This document shows positions 10,191 to 19,005 of a stretch of 64,000 nucleotides of DNA, in pieces. Within the stretch, counting starts at the first letter, position 1. The number at the start of each line of letters is the position of its first letter. A model generated the notes under the pieces. It did no database searches. It saw nothing but the letters and a program-made list of their open reading frames with translations, and was not told where the DNA came from. This DNA is from Maricaulis sp034670125 (lineage in GTDB: Bacteria > Pseudomonadota > Alphaproteobacteria > Caulobacterales > Maricaulaceae), in the NCBI RefSeq assembly GCF_034670125.1, contig NZ_JAXMOC010000005.1:62001-126000 (forward strand), read 5' to 3'. Both the position numbers and the translations under genes were made by a program.

Positions 10191-11428
10191 CGACGCCGCG
10201 ACTGGATCCGGCCCGACATGGCTGGATGACCGCTACGGCCACTCGCCGGGTCATGGCCGCGCTGGCCGCCGCAGGGCAGGGGCAGTCGCGCTTTGTCGGT
10301 GGCTGTGTCCGCAATGCACTGCTGGGTGAGCCGGTCGCCGATGTCGATATCGCCACCCAGCTTGATCCCGACCAGGTCATCGCCGCCGCGAAAGCGGCCG
10401 GGCTGAAGCCGGTGCCAACCGGCAAGGCGCATGGCACCATAACCGTGGTCTGTGATGGCGAGCCCTTCGAGGTCACCAGCCTGCGCCGTGATGTCGCGAC
10501 CGATGGGCGCCGCGCCGTGGTCACCTTCACGCAGGACTGGGCGGAAGATGCCCAACGCCGCGATTTCCGCCTCAACGCGCTCTACGCTGATGCCGACGGC
10601 TCGATTTTTGACCCGACCGGTGGTCTGGAAGACGTGCAAAACCGCCGCTTCGTCTTTGTCGGAGACGCCGGGATGCGCATCCGCGAGGACTATTTGCGCA
10701 TCCTGCGCCTGTTCCGATTCGAGGCCTGGTATGGAACCGGGTCACCGGACGAGACGGCGATGGCTGCCATTCTCGAACACAGGGACGGCTTGCATAAATT
10801 ATCCGCCGAGCGGGTCTGGGCGGAGCTGAAAAAGCTGCTGGCAGCAGGCGATCCGCTGGCCGCCGTGACACGCATGCGCGACGCCGGTCTGCTGGATTTG
10901 ATCCTCGGAGTGAACGGATCATTAAGAGTCCTGCGCGGTATCATTGCGCAAGATGTAGAATACGGATTAGCGCCCGATTCGATGTTGCGATTTGCGGCGC
11001 TCGCCGATGGCGGACCGGAAAGGATCAGGACCATGGCAGCGAAGATGAAAATGTCGAAGGCAGAAGCCGGCCGGCTCGAGGGCGCGGTCAATCCCGTCGC
11101 CCGCGAGGATGTCCACAAGGCCTGGTCGGATTCGGCCGCCGCGGAACGCGCCATCATGGCGCTGGGCGCACGCGCCTTTGAAGATCAGGTCCGGCTTGAG
11201 GCCGCCGGCGAGGTGGCCCCGCCGCCGCGCGACTGGACCCTGCTGGCCAAATTCGCCCGCGAATGGAAAGAGCCAGAATTCCCGGTCAAGGGCGGCGACC
11301 TCATCCTGCTCGGCTATGAGCCCGGCCCGATGCTCGGCGACGCGCTCGATGAACTGAAGGCGGCCTGGATCGCCGACCGGTTCGAGCCGACCAAGGACGA
11401 GCTGATCGCCCGGCTGAAAAAGCACTAG
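10187..11428 (+). CDS. cca: CCA tRNA nucleotidyltransferase
   Basis: A 413-aa class II nucleotidyltransferase. The head has the GG motif (VGGCVRNALLG, 37-47) followed by the metal-binding DVD (52-54), and later the RRDFRLNALY motif that selects nucleotides. One change from consensus is seen: GGxVRN instead of GGxVRD. It adds or repairs the 3' CCA of tRNAs. The start overlaps the preceding gene by 4 bp, and a strong terminator follows 25 bp after the stop. Confidence 0.95.
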   Translation: MTTPRLDPARHGWMTATATRRVMAALAAAGQGQSRFVGGCVRNALLGEPVADVDIATQLDPDQVIAAAKAAGLKPVPTGKAHGTITVVCDGEPFEVTSLRRDVATDGRRAVVTFTQDWAEDAQRRDFRLNALYADADGSIFDPTGGLEDVQNRRFVFVGDAGMRIREDYLRILRLFRFEAWYGTGSPDETAMAAILEHRDGLHKLSAERVWAELKKLLAAGDPLAAVTRMRDAGLLDLILGVNGSLRVLRGIIAQDVEYGLAPDSMLRFAALADGGPERIRTMAAKMKMSKAEAGRLEGAVNPVAREDVHKAWSDSAAAERAIMALGARAFEDQVRLEAAGEVAPPPRDWTLLAKFAREWKEPEFPVKGGDLILLGYEPGPMLGDALDELKAAWIADRFEPTKDELIARLKKH

Positions 11429-11452
11429 GTCGTCAGCCCACCGACGAGATTG

Positions 11453-11482
11453 AAAACCCCGGCCTCACAGCCGGGGTTTTTT
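11453..11482. terminator. bidirectional Rho-independent terminator
   Basis: Stem CCCCGGC (11457-11463) / GCCGGGG (11470-11476) with a 6-nt loop, flanked by AAAA on the left and TTTTTT on the right. It lies between the convergent cca and CPBP protease genes, so it can stop transcription from both sides. Confidence 0.9.
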
Positions 11483-11496
11483 CTTGGGTCCTGTCT

Positions 11497-12207
11497 TCAG
11501 ATATCCAGATTGAGGTACATCGCGGTGAAGGCGAGGCTGTCGACGGCGCCATGGGCGATGATGTTGGGCCAGAGATTGCGCTTGTTGACGAGATAGAGCG
11601 TGCCCAGCGCCAGCCCGATCAGCCCGGTGACGATCAGGCCGCGAATGCCCTGGTAATAGGCATGGGCGATGCCGAAGATCAGGGCCGGGATGAGGATGGC
11701 GACAAAGCTCGCCCAGCGGGCATCGGGCAGCAGCTTGCCGATGCGGTTGATCAGATAGCCGCGAAAGAAGATCTCCTCGCCGAAGGCCGCACTGGTCCAG
11801 CCGATCGCCATCCACATCAGATAGACCGGCAGATTGCCCTCGATATTGCCCCATCGGGCTTCGACGCCCTCCTGGGTGCCTTCGGTTGACCAGAAACCCA
11901 GCGCATCGCCGGCGAGGGCGGTCCCCGCACCGATGCCGAGAATGGCGACAACGCCGAGCAGGGCCTGGGGCAGGACCAGCGGAACGGACCACCAGCGCTT
12001 CAGGCGGCGCAGGCCGAAGCTGGCCCAGCTTTCCTTGTGGCGGATCGTGAAGCCGGCGATGGTCACCAGGGTGAAGGCCAGAGAGATCGGCCCGGCAAAC
12101 CGCCAGGCGATCTGGTCGAAGATGAGTTTGGTGCCGATCAGAACGGCCATCACGATGGCGAGTTCGATGATCAGGCTGGTCGTGCCCCGGGGCGGTGTCG
12201 TGGTCAT
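11497..12207 (-). CDS. CPBP family intramembrane protease
   Basis: A 236-aa multi-pass membrane protein (about seven helices). The CPBP/Abi motif is intact: FGEEIFFRGYL (EExxxR type) in the middle and a later GIAHAYYQG providing the histidine. Start chosen at ATG 12207, which has GAGG 9-10 nt upstream; ATG 12234 is a weaker alternative. The family includes prenyl-protein proteases and bacteriocin self-immunity proteins. No bacteriocin gene is nearby, so the target is unknown. Confidence 0.85.
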   Translation of the reverse strand: MTTTPPRGTTSLIIELAIVMAVLIGTKLIFDQIAWRFAGPISLAFTLVTIAGFTIRHKESWASFGLRRLKRWWSVPLVLPQALLGVVAILGIGAGTALAGDALGFWSTEGTQEGVEARWGNIEGNLPVYLMWMAIGWTSAAFGEEIFFRGYLINRIGKLLPDARWASFVAILIPALIFGIAHAYYQGIRGLIVTGLIGLALGTLYLVNKRNLWPNIIAHGAVDSLAFTAMYLNLDI

Positions 12208-12240
12208 GCTGCTATCCTCAAGCGTGAACCGCACAAGCGG

Positions 12241-13050
12241 TCAGTGAAGGACAGGATGCCGATGCGATGGGGCGGGGTCTTGTATGATCGTGCGGGCGAA
12301 CTGGCCCGGCGTGATGCCATAGGCAGCCTTGAAATGGCGGCTCATATGGGCCTGGTCGACGAAGCCGGCATCCTGCGCCGCGTCAGCCAGCCGGTCGCCC
12401 CCGGCGATGGCCTGGCGAACCTGATCGAGACGGCGCTGGGTCAGGTATCGCGCCGGGCTGGTGCCGCGCAGGGTCCGGAAGTCGCGGCTTAACTGCCAGC
12501 GATCCAGCCCGGTCAGACCTTCCAGCTCGTCCAGTGACACCCCGCGGGCGCTGTGGGCGCGGATATGGTCACAGGCGGCCTCGACCATCGCGCGGGTGAC
12601 CGGGCTTGTGGCGACGGGAGCATCACTGAGGCAGTCCAGTGCCAATGCCAGATCGATCAGGGCGCTCTCCTGGTCGAGGGCGTCAGCCTGCGGAGGCAGG
12701 TCCAGCATGGCACGGACAGCGTTGATCAGGGCCGGATCGCGACTGACCCCGCCGGGCAGGAAGGGCAGTCCGCCGCCGGGCCGGTGACGGGCCAGGATTT
12801 CCGGCAAGATGTTCAGACCGGCATAGCCGAACCCGCCTTCAGCGCCCGGACGGCCGTCATGCAGTTCATCAGGATGCAGGACGACCACGGCGCCGGGCTG
12901 CGAGCGCCGCGTGGCCCCGCGATAGTCAAAGTCCTGAACCCCGCGCGTGGTCAGCGCGAAGGTGTAGGTATCGTGCCGGTGCGGCGAGAAAGCCGTCGCA
13001 ACGATATCGGCGCGAAAGCGCTGGACGGGCAGGGCGGCGTCAAGGGGCAT
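12241..13050 (-). CDS. AraC family transcriptional regulator
   Basis: About 269 aa. The N-terminal part is a cupin-like ligand domain (SPHRHDTYTFALTT, VVVLHPDELHDG). The C-terminal ~95 residues are an AraC double helix-turn-helix (LSRDFRTLRGTSPARYLTQRRL, then AGFVDQAHMSRHFKAAYGITPGQF). ATG at 13050 is preferred over a GTG at 13077; neither has a clear ribosome site. It lies 71 bp downstream of hemF on the same strand but is not evidently linked to haem. Its effector is unknown; AraC proteins of this AraC_binding type often control a neighbouring transporter or export gene. Confidence 0.85.
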   Translation of the reverse strand: MPLDAALPVQRFRADIVATAFSPHRHDTYTFALTTRGVQDFDYRGATRRSQPGAVVVLHPDELHDGRPGAEGGFGYAGLNILPEILARHRPGGGLPFLPGGVSRDPALINAVRAMLDLPPQADALDQESALIDLALALDCLSDAPVATSPVTRAMVEAACDHIRAHSARGVSLDELEGLTGLDRWQLSRDFRTLRGTSPARYLTQRRLDQVRQAIAGGDRLADAAQDAGFVDQAHMSRHFKAAYGITPGQFARTIIQDPAPSHRHPVLH

Positions 13051-13121
13051 AGGTGGTCCGGTGGCTGCTTTGCCCACTGGATGCCTGTCAGCCCGCTAAC
13101 GGATGCAGGACGCGCTGCGGT

Positions 13122-14015
13122 CTACGGCCACTTCGCCTCAGGCGGCATGCTCGAGAGGATGGACTTCACATTGCCGCCGGTCTCCAGGCCGAATTTGGTA
13201 CCGCGGTCATGCAGCAGGTTGAACTCGGCATAGCGGCCGCGGCGGATCAGCTGTTCCTCGCGGTCCTCAGGCGTCCATGTCTCGCCCATGCGGCGACGGA
13301 CGATTTTCGGATAGATGTCGAGGAAGGCGAGGCCGACATCGCGGGTGAAGGAAAAATCGGCATCCCAGTCACCGGTATTGTGACGGTCGTAGAAAATTCC
13401 GCCAATGCCGCGCGGTTCGTCGCGGTGGGGCAGGTAGAAATACGCGTCACACCATTTCTTGAAGCGGGCGTGGAAATCATCGCCGTGTTCGTCGCAGGCC
13501 TGTTTGCAGGCGGCGTGAAAGTCGATGGCGTCCGGGTGACGCTGGTTGCGGGCGCGGTCGAGCACCGGCGTCAGGTCCATGCCGCCGCCAAACCACCACT
13601 GGGTCGTGGTGATGAAGCGGGTATTCATGTGCACGGCAGGCACATGGGGTGACCACATATGGGCGATCAGCGAGACACCGGTCGCGAAGAAGCGCGGATC
13701 CTCGGCGGCGCCGGGGATTTGCTGGCGGAAGGCTTCGGAAAACTCGCCCTTCACCGCCGAAACATGCACGCCGACCTTCTCGAACAGGCGGCCGCGCATG
13801 ATCGCCATCGTCCCGCCGCCCTCATCCTTCGACCCGTCACCGCGTGTCCAGGTTTCACGTTCGAATGTGCCGGCCTCGCCCGGATAGAGCGCCTCGGGTG
13901 CCTCCCGTTCCAAGGCTTCGAATTCGGCGCAGATCTTGTCGCGCAGGTCTTCAAACCAGCATTCCGCAGATTCGCGCTGGATGTCGGTGGCGGCAGAGGC
14001 GGGAGTGTGGGTCAT
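13122..14015 (-). CDS. hemF: oxygen-dependent coproporphyrinogen III oxidase
   Basis: A 297-aa enzyme that decarboxylates coproporphyrinogen III to protoporphyrinogen IX using O2. The family phrases VHMNTRF, WWFGGGMDLTP and the C-terminal LIRRGRYAEFNLLHDRGT are all present. The start is ATG 14015; the longer in-frame reading runs through the repeat element at 14096-14213 and is not real. It feeds haem to the cytochromes encoded nearby by petBC, on the opposite strand. Confidence 0.95.
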   Translation of the reverse strand: MTHTPASAATDIQRESAECWFEDLRDKICAEFEALEREAPEALYPGEAGTFERETWTRGDGSKDEGGGTMAIMRGRLFEKVGVHVSAVKGEFSEAFRQQIPGAAEDPRFFATGVSLIAHMWSPHVPAVHMNTRFITTTQWWFGGGMDLTPVLDRARNQRHPDAIDFHAACKQACDEHGDDFHARFKKWCDAYFYLPHRDEPRGIGGIFYDRHNTGDWDADFSFTRDVGLAFLDIYPKIVRRRMGETWTPEDREEQLIRRGRYAEFNLLHDRGTKFGLETGGNVKSILSSMPPEAKWP

Positions 14016-14095
14016 GGCGGAATGTTTAGCGGAGTGAGTGGGGAGGGCAAGACGGGAGGCCTGCGCGCGGTGCCGCATCGGATGACGCCTCACCG

Positions 14096-14213
14096 TTGTC
14101 ATCCCGGATGGACGCCCGGCGCAGGCCGGGCGCAGGTCCGGGACCCAGATGTTCGAACACAAAGGTCCCCGCCATCCGTCCGGCTTTCGCCGGACATACT
14201 GCGGGGATGACAA
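14096..14213. repeat. double-palindrome intergenic repeat, copy A (family 1)
   Basis: An element of about 118 bp bounded by TTGTCATCCC and GGGGATGACAA. Each half carries its own hairpin (GCCCGGC/GCCGGGC on the left, GTCCGGC/GCCGGAC on the right) and the halves are inverted copies of one ~50-bp unit. It ends 11 bp after the trmL stop codon (minus strand). Four more copies occur at 26158, 31570, 34875 and 49296. Confidence 0.9.
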
Positions 14214-14224
14214 ATTGAGACCGT

Positions 14225-14671
14225 TCACCCCAACTGCCGCGATGCCTCGGCCAAAGCGATTCCCGCCGAGACCGTCACGTTGAGCGAGCGCATGCCGTCG
14301 CGAATCGGAATCTTGACGCGACATGTCGCCGCGTCATGCACATCGTCGGGTACACCGGCACTTTCGCGGCCGAAAAGCAGGCGGTCATCGGGTCTGAATG
14401 AAAAATCCCACAGTTTTCCTGCACCCTTGGTGGTGAACAGGACGAGGCGCCCGGTCGCGGCTTGTGCACTTGCCTGGTAGGCGTTCCACGAGGCGTGGCG
14501 GAGCGGTGAAATGGCCGCTTGGTAGTCCATCGCCGCACGCCGGATCCCCTTGTCTGTCAGGGGAAAGGCACAGGGTTCGATGATGTCGAGTTCCGCCCCG
14601 AAACAGGCCGCGACCCGCATCGCTGCCCCCAGGTTTTGCGGAATATCCGGTTGAAAAAATACGATCCGCAT
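14225..14671 (-). CDS. trmL: tRNA (cytidine/uridine-34 2'-O) methyltransferase
   Basis: A 148-aa SPOUT methyltransferase, about the usual TrmL length. The start is ATG 14671 (MRIVFFQPDIPQNLGAAMR), where the N-terminal NxGxxxR motif of the SpoU/TrmL type begins. LLFGRESAGVPD and the C-terminal RSLNVTVSAGIALAE are the knot motifs that bind AdoMet. It methylates the wobble ribose in tRNA-Leu. It diverges from petA across 188 bp. Confidence 0.93.
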   Translation of the reverse strand: MRIVFFQPDIPQNLGAAMRVAACFGAELDIIEPCAFPLTDKGIRRAAMDYQAAISPLRHASWNAYQASAQAATGRLVLFTTKGAGKLWDFSFRPDDRLLFGRESAGVPDDVHDAATCRVKIPIRDGMRSLNVTVSAGIALAEASRQLG

Positions 14672-14859
14672 TCTAAGCCGCGCTGAGACTGGACCCAACT
14701 GTCTGCATGCGGCATTGCGCCACCTACTGGTCAGTGCGTCCGGGAGTAGTTTATACCGCGTCAAACCCCGCATGTGCGGGCACGTCAAGTGAGACGTGGT
14801 TTTTCTGGGGCAGGGCCCGCATCCCGCGGTCCCCATTAGATAAGAGAAGAGGTCGGCTC

Positions 14860-15483
14860 GTGACGGAAGAGAACGGCGCGCCCGGTGCAGACGGACAAGA
14901 ACCGTCCCGCCGCGACTTCATCTATATCGCTGCTGGCGGTGTGGCCGCTGTTGGCGGCGGTCTCGTGGCCTGGCCATTCATCGACCAGATGAACCCCGCA
15001 GCGGATACGCTGGCGCTGGGGTCCATCCGCGTTGATGTGTCTGTGGTCCCGGTGGGATCGGAAATCACCGTCATGTGGCGCGGTGGTCCGGTCTTCATCC
15101 GTCACCGCACCGAAGAAGAGATTGCCGAGGCCCGTGCGGTCGAGCTTGATGCTCTGCCGGACGAGGAGGCCCGCAATGACAATCTTCCCGCCGGCGTGCC
15201 GGGCACCGACGCCAACCGCGTCCTGCGTCCGGAATTCCTGATCGTGAAGGGCAATTGTACCCACCTTGGCTGTGTGCCGCTGGGTCTGGCGGCCAATACC
15301 GGCGATTATGACGGCTGGTACTGCCCCTGCCACGGTTCGCACTATGACACCTCGGCGCGGATCCGCCGCGGGCCGGCACCGGAGAATCTCCCGGTTCCGG
15401 ACTACTACTTCGAGACCGAGACGACCGTGAAGATCGGTCTTTCGCCTGACGAAGCGTCTAACTCCGGGTGGGCTGTATCATGA
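14860..15483 (+). CDS. petA: ubiquinol-cytochrome c reductase, Rieske iron-sulfur subunit
   Basis: A 207-aa subunit of the cytochrome bc1 complex. It has a twin-arginine signal-anchor (RRDF at 17-20, helix about 21-40) and both 2Fe-2S ligand boxes, CTHLGC (133-138) and CPCHGS (155-160). The start is GTG at 14860, with AGAAGAGG 7 nt upstream; the longer ATG/TTG readings are not needed. The stop overlaps the petB ATG (ATGA), so the two are translationally coupled. Confidence 0.95.
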   Translation: MTEENGAPGADGQEPSRRDFIYIAAGGVAAVGGGLVAWPFIDQMNPAADTLALGSIRVDVSVVPVGSEITVMWRGGPVFIRHRTEEEIAEARAVELDALPDEEARNDNLPAGVPGTDANRVLRPEFLIVKGNCTHLGCVPLGLAANTGDYDGWYCPCHGSHYDTSARIRRGPAPENLPVPDYYFETETTVKIGLSPDEASNSGWAVS

Positions 15484-16766
15484 GCGGACCTTCGACCTAC
15501 AATCCGTCGACCGGTATCGAGAAATGGCTCGACGAGCGTCTCCCGATCATCCGCCTCGGCTATGACAGCTTCGTCGACTTCCCGACGCCGCGAAACCTGA
15601 ACTACTGGTGGACCTTCGGCGGCATTCTCGCTGTCTTCCTGATGATCCAGATCGTCTCCGGCATCGTGCTGGCCATGCACTATGTGGCGCACGAGGACTA
15701 TGCCTTCGACAGCGTCCAGCGGATCACCCGTGACGTGCCCTTCGGCTGGCTGATCCAGTCGATGCACGCCAACGGGGCCAGCTTCTTCTTCGTGGCCGTC
15801 TACCTGCACATGTTCCGGGGCCTGTATTACGGCTCCTACAAGGCGCCGCGCGAGATCCTGTGGATCCTCGGTGTCGTGATCTACCTGCTGATGATGGCCA
15901 CCGGCTTCATGGGCTATGTTCTGCCCTGGGGTCAGATGTCCTATTGGGGCGCCATGGTGATCACCAACCTGATCGGTGCCTTGCCCTTCGTCGGCGATGC
16001 CCTGCGTGAATGGCTGTGGGGCGGTTTCTCCGTTGGTCAGTCAACGCTGAACCGCTTCTTCTCGCTGCACTATCTGCTGCCCTTCGTGATTGCGGCCGTT
16101 GTCGGCTTGCACATCTGGGCGCTGCATGTGCCGGGCAATGGCAATCCGGTTGGCCTCGAGACCCGCAAGGGCAAGGACAACAAGAAGGACACGCTGCCCT
16201 TCCATCCGTATTACACGGTCAAGGATGGCTTCGCGATCATCGTCTATCTGATGGTCTTCGCCACCTTCGTCTTCTTCCTGCCGACCGTGCTGGGCCATGC
16301 CGACAACTATATCGAGGCCAACCCGCTGGTGACGCCGGCGCATATCGTTCCGGAATGGTATTACCTGCCCTTCTACGCGATCCTGCGGGCCATCACCTTC
16401 GACATCGGTCCGATCGACGCCAAGCTGGGCGGTGTGCTGGCCATGTTCGGGGCCATCGGCATCCTGTTCGTCCTGCCCTGGCTGGATACGTCCAAGGTGC
16501 GCTCGATGCGCTACCGCCCGCTGACGCGTTGGTTCTTCTTGTTCTTCGTGGTGGCAGCGCTCGGCCTCGGCTGGTGCGGCGCCGTGAACCCGGATGACTA
16601 CGTGCTGGGCATTGAGGGCTTCAAATTCCTCTATCTGGGTCAGTTCCTGACCTTCTATTACTTCGCCTATTTCATCGTCATCCTGCCGTTGATGGGCATT
16701 ATCGAAAAACCCAAGGAGCGACCGGCCTCGATCGAAGCCGCGGTTCTTGGCTCGGACAAGGCCTGA
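15480..16766 (+). CDS. petB: cytochrome b of the bc1 complex
   Basis: A 428-aa integral membrane protein with eight or more helices. The haem-binding region includes MHYVAHEDYAFDSVQ and MHANGASFFF (first His pair) and the later LHYLLPF and LHIWALH (second pair). The Qo-site motif PEWY is present (VPEWYYLPFY). It oxidises ubiquinol and moves electrons between the two haems. ATG 15480 is chosen over ATG 15468 because it overlaps the petA stop. Confidence 0.97.
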   Translation: MSGPSTYNPSTGIEKWLDERLPIIRLGYDSFVDFPTPRNLNYWWTFGGILAVFLMIQIVSGIVLAMHYVAHEDYAFDSVQRITRDVPFGWLIQSMHANGASFFFVAVYLHMFRGLYYGSYKAPREILWILGVVIYLLMMATGFMGYVLPWGQMSYWGAMVITNLIGALPFVGDALREWLWGGFSVGQSTLNRFFSLHYLLPFVIAAVVGLHIWALHVPGNGNPVGLETRKGKDNKKDTLPFHPYYTVKDGFAIIVYLMVFATFVFFLPTVLGHADNYIEANPLVTPAHIVPEWYYLPFYAILRAITFDIGPIDAKLGGVLAMFGAIGILFVLPWLDTSKVRSMRYRPLTRWFFLFFVVAALGLGWCGAVNPDDYVLGIEGFKFLYLGQFLTFYYFAYFIVILPLMGIIEKPKERPASIEAAVLGSDKA

Positions 16767-16780
16767 GGGGAGCGACGATC

Positions 16781-17590
16781 ATGAAGATGACCCGCATTTT
16801 CGCCGCCGCCATTGCGGCCCTGGGCTTCGCCGGCACGACGCTGGCCGCCGAAGGTGAGCAGTATCCGCCAAAGGAACACCACTGGCATCAGGACGGCCCG
16901 TTCGGCACCTATGACCGCCAGGCTGTTCAGCGCGGCTATCAGGTCTACCAGGAGGTCTGCGCCTCCTGTCACTCGATGGACCTGATGCGTTTCCGCAATC
17001 TGGCCCAGCGTGGCGGTCCGTTCGAAGAGGAAGCCTTTCCGAACCCGAACGACAATCCGATCGTGATGCAGATCGCGGCCAGCTATACCCGCGTCTGGGA
17101 CCGGGACGAGATCAATGATGATGGTGATCCGGTCGAACGTGCCGGCCTGCCGTCTGATCCGTTCCCGGCACCGTTCCCGAACGTACAGATGGCACGAGCC
17201 TCCAATGGCGGTGCCTATCCGCCGGACCTGTCGCTGATCGTCAAGGCCCGCACCGGTGGCGAGAACTACATCTATTCCTTGCTGACCGGCTATTATGACG
17301 CGCCGGAAGACAGCCACCTGGCGCCGGGCATGTACTACAACCCGTACTTCGCCGGTGGCGCCATCGCCATGGCACCGCCGCTGGCCGAGGGCATCATCGA
17401 GTATGCCGACGGCACCGAAGCGACGGTCGAACAGATGGCCGAGGATGTGACCACCTTCCTCAGCTGGGCCGGTGATCCGCACATGGAAACGCGCAAGCAG
17501 ATGGGCGTCATGGTTCTTCTCTTCCTGCTGATCTTCGCCATCCTGGTCTACCTGGCCTACCGTCAGGTCTGGGCCAATGTGAAGCACTAG
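16781..17590 (+). CDS. petC: cytochrome c1 of the bc1 complex
   Basis: A 269-aa protein with a signal peptide (1-23), a haem-attachment CASCH (60-64), a Met-containing segment (GGAIAMAPPL) that supplies the axial ligand, and a C-terminal anchor helix (about 240-262). It passes electrons from the Rieske centre to soluble cytochrome c. GGGGAG lies about 10 nt before the ATG. It ends the classic petABC order; the following secreted-protein gene starts 7 nt later. Confidence 0.96.
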   Translation: MKMTRIFAAAIAALGFAGTTLAAEGEQYPPKEHHWHQDGPFGTYDRQAVQRGYQVYQEVCASCHSMDLMRFRNLAQRGGPFEEEAFPNPNDNPIVMQIAASYTRVWDRDEINDDGDPVERAGLPSDPFPAPFPNVQMARASNGGAYPPDLSLIVKARTGGENYIYSLLTGYYDAPEDSHLAPGMYYNPYFAGGAIAMAPPLAEGIIEYADGTEATVEQMAEDVTTFLSWAGDPHMETRKQMGVMVLLFLLIFAILVYLAYRQVWANVKH

Positions 17591-17597
17591 GCTTCGC

Positions 17598-18062
17598 ATG
17601 TTCGCTCAACGACTGATCAAGGCCGCCGTTGCGCTCGCAGCTGCGGCCTTTTTCGTTCCGGCCGCTGCCGCACAGGATCAGGTTCTTGATCCGGTCACGA
17701 TCTTGCCGGGATTATGGGGGTGGGACACTGAGGTCCGCGAAGGTGCAGACTATGGGACATGCGAGAACGCGCCGTTGCGTATCTGGTTCTCCGATCGGGG
17801 CGAGCGGTATAACGCACAAAATGTCGGCAGCGAGGCGGTGTTCACGGCTCCCGTACTTGCGCACCTGCCCGCGACCGCGGAGCTGGCCGGTATCCTGATC
17901 CGGTATGATGACGAGGACCGCCTCGATGATGCTGGGAACGTGGTCGCTTGGTGGTTGGTGATGACCGGCGAGAACAGCTTTATCTGGATCCGCAATGACT
18001 GGGTCGGGACGGGCGGGTCGACAGCGCCCTTGGTCCGTTGTGATGACAGTTTGATCGGCTGA
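17598..18062 (+). CDS. secreted protein of unknown function after petC
   Basis: A 154-aa protein with a clear signal peptide (1-25, VALAAAAFFVPAAAA). The mature part has two cysteines, in GTCENAPL and VRCDDS, which could form a disulfide, and many Trp residues. It lies 7 nt after petC and 1 nt before the MTA phosphorylase gene, so it should be cotranscribed with the bc1 operon. I do not recognise the family. Context allows a role in cytochrome assembly, but nothing in the sequence proves it. Confidence 0.8.
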   Translation: MFAQRLIKAAVALAAAAFFVPAAAAQDQVLDPVTILPGLWGWDTEVREGADYGTCENAPLRIWFSDRGERYNAQNVGSEAVFTAPVLAHLPATAELAGILIRYDDEDRLDDAGNVVAWWLVMTGENSFIWIRNDWVGTGGSTAPLVRCDDSLIG

Positions 18063-18063
18063 C

Positions 18064-18936
18064 ATGACCAGCTGGACACTCGGCATAATCGGTGGCTCCG
18101 GCCTGTATGCGCTGGACGGTCTCAGCGATGTCCGCAGCGAAACCATCGAAACACCCTGGGGCACCCCGTCGGCGCCGCTGACGCGCGGCTCTCTCAACGG
18201 GGTCGAGCTGGTCTTCCTGCCGCGCCATGGCGCCGGGCATGCCATCCCGCCGTCGGACATCCCCTTCCGGGCCAATATTGCCGCGCTGAAAATGGCCGGC
18301 TGCACGGATATCCTCTCCGTCTCGGCCTGTGGCTCGCTGCGTGAAGACCTGCCGCCGGGACATTTCGTGATGGTTGACCAGTATGTGGATCGCACGGTGG
18401 GGCGCGAGCGCTCCTTTTTCGGGACCGGATGCGTCGCCCATGTCCCGCTCGCCCAGCCGGTCTGTTCGCGCCTCGCCGCCCTGGCCGCTGACGCCGGCGA
18501 GGCCGAGGGCCTGCCGGTGAGGCGCGGCGGGACCTATCTGGCGATGGAAGGCCCGCAGTTTTCCACCCGCGCCGAAAGCGAGCTCTACCGGCAATGGGGC
18601 ATGGATGTGATCGGCATGACCAACATGCCCGAGGCCCGGCTCGCCCGCGAGGCCGAGCTGCCCTACGCCTCGGTCGCCATGGTCACCGACTATGACTGCT
18701 GGCGCGATGAGGGCGAGAGTGTGGATGTGGCCAGCGTCCTGGCGGTCATGCAGTCCAACACCAAGGGCGCCAGACGCCTGCTCGACCGGTTGACCGGACG
18801 CCTCGCCGGGCTGCCGCGCACGGCGTCGCCCGATGGTATCGAGACCTGTCTCGACACGGCCATCATCACCCCGCCCGGCGCGCGGGATCCGGCGATGGTC
18901 GAGAGACTTCGCAGCATCGCCGCGCGGGTGCTCTGA
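18064..18936 (+). CDS. mtnP: S-methyl-5'-thioadenosine phosphorylase
   Basis: A 290-aa PNP-family enzyme. GGSGLYALDGL (10-20), the phosphate-binding PRHGAGHAIPPSDIPFRANI and the substrate-side TNMPEARLAREAELPYASV are those of MTA phosphorylases. It splits methylthioadenosine from polyamine and homoserine-lactone synthesis into adenine and methylthioribose-1-phosphate. The apt gene 2 kb downstream could salvage the adenine. Confidence 0.93.
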   Translation: MTSWTLGIIGGSGLYALDGLSDVRSETIETPWGTPSAPLTRGSLNGVELVFLPRHGAGHAIPPSDIPFRANIAALKMAGCTDILSVSACGSLREDLPPGHFVMVDQYVDRTVGRERSFFGTGCVAHVPLAQPVCSRLAALAADAGEAEGLPVRRGGTYLAMEGPQFSTRAESELYRQWGMDVIGMTNMPEARLAREAELPYASVAMVTDYDCWRDEGESVDVASVLAVMQSNTKGARRLLDRLTGRLAGLPRTASPDGIETCLDTAIITPPGARDPAMVERLRSIAARVL

Positions 18937-19005
18937 GCCCCGGCCGCCCCCACGCATCACCCGGTTTTGACTGGACGCACTGGCAGGCCGGTGGTGTGAT
19001 GCACC

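Noticed and set aside
12241..12481. CPBP and AraC pair as a bacteriocin immunity locus
   Set aside because: No small double-glycine precursor or export gene is seen nearby; CPBP proteins are common in chromosomes.
14016..14324. N-terminal extension of hemF
   Set aside because: It would translate the repeat at 14096-14213 and the trmL 3' end; the HemF family begins near ATG 14015.
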